Shown piece after piece: positions 6,843 to 12,280 of a stretch of DNA of 12,280 nt; within the stretch, counting starts at the first letter, position 1; each line of letters starts with the position of its first letter. Under the pieces are notes generated by a model. That model saw only the letters and a program-made list of their open reading frames with translations, was not told the origin of the DNA and made no database searches. The translations under genes and the position numbers were made by a program. The DNA is taken from assembly GCA_002441465.1 (NCBI GenBank), contig DJWE01000019.1, positions 36,368 through 48,647 of the forward strand, given 5' to 3'. Source of the DNA: Propionibacteriaceae bacterium UBA6238 (lineage in GTDB: Bacteria > Actinomycetota > Actinomycetes > Propionibacteriales > Propionibacteriaceae).

Positions 6843-7951
6843 TCGCGGTCGTCGGCAGCGGCCTGGCCGGACTCGCCGCCGCCGCCCGGCTCGCCCGAGC
6901 CGGTCACGACGTGGTGGTCTTCGAGCGAGAACCGATGGCCGGCGCCGGCATCGCGGTATCCGATGAGCCCGGGGGAACCGCGATCTGCCTGCCCGCGGCG
7001 TGGCGCGATCTGTTCCGCAAGTCCGGGCAGGTTCTCGACGCGGAACTGGCCCGTGCCGGGCTCAGCATGGTTCCGGCTCCGCCACGGGAGTACCCACTGG
7101 CCGACGGGTCCGTGCTCGCACTGCCGACCGATCGCGCCGAGCAGTGGACGGTGCTGAGCCAGCGGTACGGGGAGCGGACCGCGATCGCGTGGCGCGACCT
7201 GGTCGATGGGCTCGACGATGCCTGGGGCGTGCTGCGGCGGCTCGGCCTCGAGGCCGAGTTCGACGGTCGGCTCGACCGCAGTCGACAGGCGACGTTGCGG
7301 CCCAGGGAGAGCCTGGCCGCGCTGGCCACCCGAGTCCCCCCGCTTACCGAGGTCGTGCTGGACGTCGCCGCCCGGCTCGGCCAGGATCCGCATCGGCTGC
7401 CCGGTTGGCACGCGGCCCGGCTCGCGGTGCAGCGCACCTTCGGCCGCTGGCAGCTCGCGGACGCGACGGGCACGGCGCACCGGGCGGACGCCCTGATCCC
7501 GCTACTGATCGACCGCCTGGCTCGGCGCGGGGTCGAGGTGCGCACCGACACCGAGGTGCACGGGGTGCGGCCCGCCGATCCGGGTCACACGCTGCACACC
7601 AGCACCGGCGATATCCACGCCGACGCGGTGATCAGCACCGTCGACCCATTCACCCACGCCGATCTCACCCGCGAACGAGCGGACGGCCGGATCGCGCGGC
7701 GGCTGCAACCCTCCGCCGTGGCGGGACCGCGGTGGACCTCCTGGCGCACCCTGTACGACCTGCCTGCGCTGCAGCCGGCGCGTCCGGGAGTGTTGGTGGC
7801 TTCGGCATGGTCTCCCGGCGGGCCCGACGCCTGGGCGCAGCTCCTCACCGGCGCCCTGGCCGCGTACCGGGTGCACGAAGAACTCACCGGCGAGGACATG
7901 CGTCCGTCCAACAAGTCCTACCGGCCCGGGCCGATCAGGCGAGGACAGTGA
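6839..7951 (+). CDS. FAD-dependent oxidoreductase (phytoene desaturase / amine oxidase-like fold)
   Basis: The gene encodes 370 residues. The TTG at 6839 is chosen because it overlaps the DUF4126 stop as TTGA and places the dinucleotide-binding strand at residue 2, as normal in this superfamily; the frame stays open far upstream but only over DUF4126. Residues 2-31 form a complete Rossmann motif: VVGSGLAGLAAAARLARAGH with Gly6, Gly8 and Gly11, ending in Glu29 (VVVFERE), which binds the FAD ribose. A middle substrate domain and a second FAD-contacting stretch near the C-terminus (GVLVASAWSPGGPDAW, about 318-333) complete the fold. At 370 residues it is shorter than the usual 430-500 of carotenoid desaturases. 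No carotenoid gene is nearby, so the substrate is unknown. Its last 17 bases overlap the convergent transglutaminase gene. Confidence 0.85.
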   Translation: MIAVVGSGLAGLAAAARLARAGHDVVVFEREPMAGAGIAVSDEPGGTAICLPAAWRDLFRKSGQVLDAELARAGLSMVPAPPREYPLADGSVLALPTDRAEQWTVLSQRYGERTAIAWRDLVDGLDDAWGVLRRLGLEAEFDGRLDRSRQATLRPRESLAALATRVPPLTEVVLDVAARLGQDPHRLPGWHAARLAVQRTFGRWQLADATGTAHRADALIPLLIDRLARRGVEVRTDTEVHGVRPADPGHTLHTSTGDIHADAVISTVDPFTHADLTRERADGRIARRLQPSAVAGPRWTSWRTLYDLPALQPARPGVLVASAWSPGGPDAWAQLLTGALAAYRVHEELTGEDMRPSNKSYRPGPIRRGQ

Positions 7952-8780
7952 TCTCCACTTCGACGAACAGATCGGAGGACTGCGAACCGGAGTAGACGCC
8001 CTTGAGCGGAGTCACGTCGAAGTAGTCGCGGCCGACGCCGACCTCGACATGGAAATCTCCGGGCGCGGAATCGTTCGTGGGGTCGAGCCCCACCCAGGCT
8101 CCGTCCCAGTACTGCAGCCAGGCATGCGACTCCCCGGTATGGACCTCGCCCACCTTCGCGGTGGCGTCCGGCATCACATAGCCGGAGACGTAGCGGGCGG
8201 GGATGCCGACGCTGCGCAAGGCACCCAGACCGAGGTGCACCAGGTCCTGGCACACACCGGCCCGCGCCTCCCAGACGCTCGTGGCCCGGGTGTTCACCTC
8301 GGTCGAGCCCGGCTCGTAGGCGACCCGGTCGCGAATCCGTTCGATGATCGCCTGCACGGCCTCGCGCGGGTGCTCGGCCTGCCGAGCCGCATCGGCGGCG
8401 AACCGGCGCAGCTCGCTCGGCGGCTCGACGTGATCGGAGCCGGCCAGGAACTCGATCTGCTGGTCGCACAGCAATGGATCGGACAGCTCCGCCCAGCTGA
8501 TACCGGGCCCGACCGCGAGCCGATCACCGACATCGACGGTCGACGTGGCGATCACATCCATCTGGTTGTGCGGCTCGGCGATCTCGAAGGCGGTCACCGG
8601 CGTTCCCCAGTAGTCGACGAAGGCGTGCGACCAGGCCATCGGAGAGATATCGATCCGAGTGGCCAGCACGTACTGCTCGCGGGTGGCTCGCGGTGTCATC
8701 CGTGCTTCATTGTGGGACGCGCTGACCAACCCCGTGTATCGGTAGCCGGTGTGGTGGACGATCCGTAGCTGTCGCCCCAT
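7935..8780 (-). CDS. Soluble transglutaminase-like cysteine protease, alpha-E/ATP-grasp associated
   Basis: The gene encodes 281 residues. The ATG at 8780 is chosen for its ribosome binding site (GGAGGG, 6 bases away), for sharing one base with the stop of the alpha-E gene (TGATG), and because the family N-terminus RIVHHTGYRY follows at once. The frame is open much further upstream, but only over the alpha-E gene. The N-terminal beta domain (about 1-100) is of the bacterial transglutaminase N type; the core has Cys177 in RAGVCQDLVHL, His219 in GESHAWLQYW and Asp233 in GLDPTND, a complete triad. There is no signal peptide or membrane helix, so it is cytoplasmic. It probably cleaves or trims the amide product made by the linked ATP-grasp enzyme; that role is inferred from conserved neighbourhood. 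The 3' end overlaps the convergent oxidoreductase gene by 17 bases. Confidence 0.93.
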   Translation of the reverse strand: MGRQLRIVHHTGYRYTGLVSASHNEARMTPRATREQYVLATRIDISPMAWSHAFVDYWGTPVTAFEIAEPHNQMDVIATSTVDVGDRLAVGPGISWAELSDPLLCDQQIEFLAGSDHVEPPSELRRFAADAARQAEHPREAVQAIIERIRDRVAYEPGSTEVNTRATSVWEARAGVCQDLVHLGLGALRSVGIPARYVSGYVMPDATAKVGEVHTGESHAWLQYWDGAWVGLDPTNDSAPGDFHVEVGVGRDYFDVTPLKGVYSGSQSSDLFVEVEITVLA

Positions 8781-9700
8781 CAGTTCCCTCCGCTCCAGGT
8801 CGCCGCGGTCGCGCCGCTGAAGTACCGCTCGGTGATCGCCTCGCTGACGTGGTTGCAGATCCGCTGCAGGTCGGTCATCCGATGAGGCAGGTCGTCCAGC
8901 AGCATGCCGGGGTCGCGGTACTCCAGCGCAGCCCTGGCCGTGCCGAGCAACCGCTGTGCCTCGTCCGAACCGGCTCGCCTGGCCTTCTGGTCGAGTTCGA
9001 CCAGGGCTGCCTGCGCGGCACGCAGGTTGTGCACCACCGAGCGCGGGAAGAGCCGATCCAGCAGCAAGAACTCCGCCGCGTCGGTATCGGTGGTCACGCC
9101 ACCGTAGGTGCGGACGAACGCATGGTGCGCTCCGCACCCGCGCAGCACATTGCTCCAGGTCGCCTGAGTGCCCGAGATCAGGTGCGCGGTCGAGATCAGC
9201 CGGGCGGTCATGTCGATCCGCTCGATACTGCGGCCCAAAGTGAGGAACAGCCACCCGTCGTCGTGGCTCATGGTCTGGTCCGCGGTCCCGGAGATGACCG
9301 CGCAGCGCTCCCGGACGAGCCGGAAGGCCGACGCCGGACGCATCCGCTGCAGCCGTCCCGCCTTGACCGAGTTCCAGGTGGTGTTGATGGCCTCCCACAT
9401 CTCGATCGACACGGTCTCGCGAGCGCGTCGGGCGGCTTCGCGGGCGCCACCGAGAGCCGCGGCCACCGAGCTGGGCGATGCCGGGTCGTAACAGAGCGCC
9501 CGGAGCACCTCGTTGGTGTCGGCGGATTCCCCTACCGGCACGCCCATCACCTCCAGCAGGTTCACTGCCGCGTCATCCTGATCGACAGTCGGGTCGTCGA
9601 GCAGGAGCTGCAGGTGTACCTCGACGATCCGCGTGGTGTCCTCGGCCCGCTCCAGGTAGCGTCCGATCCAGAACAGCGACTCCGCGATCCGGCTCAGCAC
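8780..9700 (-). CDS. Alpha-E domain protein
   Basis: The gene encodes 306 residues, the normal length for the stand-alone alpha-E family. The GTG at 9700 has GGAGGG 5 bases upstream and overlaps the end of the ATP-grasp gene by 7 bases. The signature LSRIAESLFWIGRYLERAED (2-21) is at the N-terminus. A second family block, DGWLFLTLGRSIERIDMTAR (about 147-166), repeats the G-R-x-x-E-R pattern, and the rest is almost entirely helical, ending in NHVSEAITERYFSG. Alpha-E proteins have no known reaction; they nearly always accompany a circularly permuted ATP-grasp protein and a transglutaminase-like protease, as here, and in some species are fused to the ATP-grasp. A scaffold or substrate-binding role in that complex is inferred. 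Confidence 0.93.
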   Translation of the reverse strand: MLSRIAESLFWIGRYLERAEDTTRIVEVHLQLLLDDPTVDQDDAAVNLLEVMGVPVGESADTNEVLRALCYDPASPSSVAAALGGAREAARRARETVSIEMWEAINTTWNSVKAGRLQRMRPASAFRLVRERCAVISGTADQTMSHDDGWLFLTLGRSIERIDMTARLISTAHLISGTQATWSNVLRGCGAHHAFVRTYGGVTTDTDAAEFLLLDRLFPRSVVHNLRAAQAALVELDQKARRAGSDEAQRLLGTARAALEYRDPGMLLDDLPHRMTDLQRICNHVSEAITERYFSGATAATWSGGN

Positions 9701-11262
9701 GGCGACCCTCCGACCCGGGTCTGTTGCTGCTGCTGCGCCTGTTGCTGCACCCTCTCCTCGCCCAGGTCGACCTGTGGCACGCCCGCCAGCGCCTCACGCG
9801 GACGCCGCCGCCTGCGCTTGCCCCGGACGCCGTCCGGCGCCAGCACCCAGGTGTCCTTGGAGCCGCCGCCCTGGCTGGAGTTCACGATCAACTCCCCTTC
9901 GGGCAGCGCCACCCGGGTGAGACCACCGGGCAGCACGTACACGTCATCGCCGGAGTTGACCGCGAACGGACGCAGGTCCACGTGCCGCGGCGCCATCTTC
10001 CCCTCGATCATCGTGGGCACGGTGGACAGTTGCACCACCGGTTGGGCGATCCAGCCCCGCGGATCCTTCTGGATGCGGGCGCGCAGCGCGTCCAGTTGCT
10101 TGGCATTGGCCCTGGGGCCGATCACGATGCCCTTGCCCCCGGAGCCGTCCACCGGTTTCAGCACGAGCTCGTCCAGCCGGTCGAGCACCTCCTCGCGGTG
10201 TTCGTCGTCCTCCAGCCGCCACGTGTCGACGCTGGCCAGCTTCGGTTCTTCGGCCAGGTAGTAGCGGATCAGGTCGGGAATATAGGTGTAGACGAGCTTG
10301 TCGTCGGCCACTCCGTTGCCGACCGCGTTGGCGATGGTCACGTTGCCCGCGCGAGCGGCGGTGATCAGGCCGGCGCAGCCCAGCATGGAGTCGGAACGGA
10401 ACTGAGCCGGATCGAGGAACTCGTCGTCCACCCTGCGGTAGATCACATGCACCGGCCGCAGCCCCTGTGTGGTGCGCACCGAGACCCGTCCGTTGTGGCA
10501 GACCAGGTCGCGTCCCTCGACCAGCTCCACTCCCATCATCCGCGCCAGCAGCGCGTGCTCGAAGTACGCCGAGTTGTAGACGCCCGGGGTGAGCACGACC
10601 ACGGTGGGGTCGGCGACGCCGCTCGGCGCCGCGGCGCGGAGTGCGGCCAAGAGGTGAAGCGGGTAGCCCTCAACCGGACGGATCCGGTGCCGGTTCGTGA
10701 CCTCCGGCAGGGCGGAGAACATCGCCCGTCGGTTGGTCATCACGTACGACACTCCCGAGGGCACCCGCACGTTGTCCTCGAGCACCCGGAACCGGCCCAC
10801 CTCGTCGCGGATCAGGTCGATGCCGGCGACGTGACAGCGCACCCGGTTCGGCATCTGGATGCCCGCGACCACCCGGTGGTAGTGCGGCGAGGTGACCACG
10901 ACGCGCCGCGGGATCACCCGATCACGGAATGCGCGACCCTCGCCGTAGACATCGGAGAGGAACGCCTCCAGCGCCCGGACGCGCTGGGCCACGCCCGCCT
11001 CGACCTCCGCCCACTCGTCTGCGAGCAGGACCCGCGGCACGATGTCGAGCGGGAACGGCCGCTCCTCGCCCCCGATGTCGAAGGTCACGCCCTGGTCGAG
11101 GTAGGTCGATTTCAGATACTCGGCCCGAGCCCGGACCTCTTCGGAGTCCAGCTTGGCCAGTTGGCGCAGCACAGACCCGTAGGCAACCCGCACGCCCTCG
11201 GCCCCCACCACCTCGTCGAAGGCCTTGGGGGTGCCGGCGTAATCGCGAAACAGCAGGCTCAC
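9694..11262 (-). CDS. Circularly permuted ATP-grasp type 2 protein (predicted amidoligase)
   Basis: The gene encodes 522 residues. The GTG at 11262 fits a leaderless start from the TACTCT box and opens with LFRDYAGTPKAFDEV, the usual N-terminus. Family blocks are LEDNVRVPSGVSYVMTNR (161-178), IYRRVDDEFLDP (274-285), the nucleotide-binding loop VLKPVDGSGGKGIVIGP (367-383), RHVDLRPFAV (426-435) and VNSSQGGGSKDTWVL (460-474). These support an ATP-dependent carboxylate-amine ligase that would form an amide or peptide bond; the substrates are unknown. Past the catalytic domain a tail carries a KRRRRR cluster (482-487) and a glutamine-rich end, QQQAQQQQQ (506-514). It is the first gene of a three-gene overlapping operon with alpha-E and transglutaminase. 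Family assignment is firm; the amidoligase reaction is prediction. Confidence 0.94.
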   Translation of the reverse strand: MSLLFRDYAGTPKAFDEVVGAEGVRVAYGSVLRQLAKLDSEEVRARAEYLKSTYLDQGVTFDIGGEERPFPLDIVPRVLLADEWAEVEAGVAQRVRALEAFLSDVYGEGRAFRDRVIPRRVVVTSPHYHRVVAGIQMPNRVRCHVAGIDLIRDEVGRFRVLEDNVRVPSGVSYVMTNRRAMFSALPEVTNRHRIRPVEGYPLHLLAALRAAAPSGVADPTVVVLTPGVYNSAYFEHALLARMMGVELVEGRDLVCHNGRVSVRTTQGLRPVHVIYRRVDDEFLDPAQFRSDSMLGCAGLITAARAGNVTIANAVGNGVADDKLVYTYIPDLIRYYLAEEPKLASVDTWRLEDDEHREEVLDRLDELVLKPVDGSGGKGIVIGPRANAKQLDALRARIQKDPRGWIAQPVVQLSTVPTMIEGKMAPRHVDLRPFAVNSGDDVYVLPGGLTRVALPEGELIVNSSQGGGSKDTWVLAPDGVRGKRRRRRPREALAGVPQVDLGEERVQQQAQQQQQTRVGGSPC

Positions 11263-11335
11263 GGGCTCAGAGTAGGCCGGGAGTGTTTCACCAAGGTGTT
11301 CGGCTCTGTTTCAGCGAGATGTCGAAACCCCGCCG
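11263..11335. other. 73-base gap between helicase and ATP-grasp operon
   Basis: This short gap holds the candidate leaderless promoter and the two TGAAACA copies; no hairpin followed by a U tract is visible, so read-through from the helicase gene into the ATP-grasp operon is possible. Confidence 0.5.
11269..11274 (-). promoter_or_regulatory. -10 element for leaderless ATP-grasp operon transcript
   Basis: On the - strand TACTCT fits TAnnnT and is followed by exactly six bases and then the GTG start codon, the same geometry as the DUF4126 promoter. No Shine-Dalgarno is present in the gap. No good -35 is at 16-18 bases; TTGGTG is present but only 14 bases away. Two direct copies of TGAAACA lie upstream (11290-11284 and 11313-11307). 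Confidence 0.45.
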
Positions 11336-12280
11336 TTACCCGGACTTGCGGCCTGTTCGGGGGCCGCGGCGTCCACCGTGTCGGGCGCCGTCGTCGTCGA
11401 GTCGCCGTAGCTCGATCAGCTTGCCCGAAATCCTGGTCTCGGCCAGGCGCGCCCAGGCTCCGGCGGGCAGCTGAGCCGGCAGTTCGACCAGCGAGTGATC
11501 GACGCGGATGTCGATGTGCCCGAAGTCGTCCCGGCCGAGGCCGCCCTCGTTGGCGAGCGCCCCGACGATCTGACGCGGCTGGATCCGGTGTCTGCGCCCG
11601 ACGCTGATCCGGTAGGTGGCCAGCGGCTGCTGCTCCCGCCGCCTGCCCCGGTCCTCGGTTCGCCCCTTCTCCCCAGCCCGCTGCTGCGGCGTGGGCTCTG
11701 GCTCCGGCTCGAGCAGCAACGGGGTGTCGCCCTGCAGCACGATCGCCAGCGCCGCCGCGACGTCCACCTCGGCGACCTCGTGCTCACGCACGTAGTGGGA
11801 GACCACGTCGCGGAAGAAGTCGACCGACTCCGAGCCGAGCGCCGCGGTGATCGCGTCGTCGAACTTGCTCAGCCGGGTGCTGTTCACGTCGTCGATACTC
11901 GGCAGCGGCATCGGAGTGACCTCCTGCCGGGTGGACTTCTCGATCGCCCGCAGCAGCCGGAACTCCTTCGGCGTGACGAACGAGATCGCCTCGCCGGCGC
12001 GCCCGGCCCGGCCGGTGCGCCCGATCCGGTGGACGTAGGACTCGGTGTCGGTGGGGATGTCGTAGTTCACGACGTGACTGATCCGGTCCACGTCCAGGCC
12101 GCGCGCGGCGACATCGGTGGCGACCAGGATGTCGAGGCGTCCCGACTTCAGCTGACTGATGATCCGCTCGCGCTGTGCCTGGGCCACGTCGCCGTTCAGC
12201 GCCGTAGCGGCGAACCCGCGGGCTCGGAGCCGCTCGGCGAGCTGTTCGGTCTCCTGCTTGGTGCGGGCGAAGATGATCAT
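11336..12280 (-). CDS. deaD: DEAD-box RNA helicase with DbpA-type RNA-binding domain, C-terminal part
   Basis: The window holds 314 C-terminal residues; the gene starts beyond the right edge, and the apparent first Met is inside helicase motif IV (IIFARTK, fragment 2-8), so it is not the start. Motif V is ILVATDVAARGLDV (51-64) and motif VI is YVHRIGRTGRAGRAG (82-96), completing the second RecA-like domain. A linker with a Pro/Glu and a charged segment (about 188-218) leads to a DbpA-type RNA-binding domain (about 222-294: YRISVGRRHRIQPRQIVGAL onward), then a basic Gly/Arg tail. Proteins of this build unwind structured RNA and help ribosome assembly and cold adaptation; which RNA is bound is not visible. 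It ends in TAA, 73 bases before the ATP-grasp gene on the same strand. Confidence 0.95.
   Translation of the reverse strand: MIIFARTKQETEQLAERLRARGFAATALNGDVAQAQRERIISQLKSGRLDILVATDVAARGLDVDRISHVVNYDIPTDTESYVHRIGRTGRAGRAGEAISFVTPKEFRLLRAIEKSTRQEVTPMPLPSIDDVNSTRLSKFDDAITAALGSESVDFFRDVVSHYVREHEVAEVDVAAALAIVLQGDTPLLLEPEPEPTPQQRAGEKGRTEDRGRRREQQPLATYRISVGRRHRIQPRQIVGALANEGGLGRDDFGHIDIRVDHSLVELPAQLPAGAWARLAETRISGKLIELRRLDDDGARHGGRRGPRTGRKSG

Noticed and set aside
6839..7951. Naming the FAD enzyme a carotenoid desaturase (crtI)
   Set aside because: It is shorter than that family, has no carotenoid neighbours, and only the general FAD motifs are visible.
8781..9398. N-terminal extension of the soluble transglutaminase
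   Set aside because: It lies wholly inside the alpha-E gene in another frame; the ATG at 8780 has a strong ribosome binding site and the family N-terminus.
9478..11607. A 709-codon open frame on the + strand antisense to the ATP-grasp and alpha-E genes
   Set aside because: It mirrors well-supported - strand genes in GC-rich DNA; the translation has no recognisable domain and is a run of Arg, Gly, His and Pro-rich residues.

Overview
The window (about 70% G+C) carries twelve protein-coding genes, ten complete and one cut off at each edge. It looks chromosomal and comes from a high-GC actinobacterium (Actinomycetota). The evidence is dense packing with 1-7 base overlaps, frequent GTG/TTG starts, TAnnnT -10 boxes placed for leaderless transcripts, an actinobacterial-type LexA box, and families typical of that phylum (DUF3040, SAV_6107-like HEPN, DUF4126, alpha-E/circularly permuted ATP-grasp). 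Genus cannot be told from the sequence. No IS element, phage gene, tRNA, rRNA or CRISPR array was seen.

Left block (1-3936, + strand): a MoxR-type AAA+ ATPase (5' end outside the window), a DUF58 protein and a membrane transglutaminase-like protein of the TgpA/DUF3488 type form a tightly coupled operon. DUF3040 follows on the opposite strand, with its stop codon abutting that of TgpA (TGA|TCA).

Middle block (3937-7951): on the - strand, a small HEPN-domain protein is translationally coupled to a Y-family DNA polymerase IV (dinB), with DUF3040 downstream. Divergently, on the + strand, a DUF4126 membrane protein is coupled through a TTGA overlap to an FAD-dependent oxidoreductase. The 280-base divergent region holds a near-perfect LexA/SOS box (6145-6160, TCGAAC-N4-ATTCGA) just downstream of a -35/-10 pair reading toward HEPN-dinB. 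It also holds an 11-bp inverted repeat around that promoter and a leaderless-type promoter for DUF4126. The natural reading is a DNA-damage-inducible HEPN-polymerase operon. The HEPN protein has an RYLLAH (Rx4H) motif of the kind used by HEPN ribonucleases, which makes this the best candidate for an undescribed system here.

Right block (7935-12280, - strand): a circularly permuted ATP-grasp enzyme, an alpha-E protein and a soluble transglutaminase-like protease overlap end to start. This is the predicted amidoligase/peptidase gene set whose product is still unknown. Upstream of it on the same strand lies the C-terminal part of a DEAD-box RNA helicase with a DbpA-type RNA-binding domain, running off the right edge.
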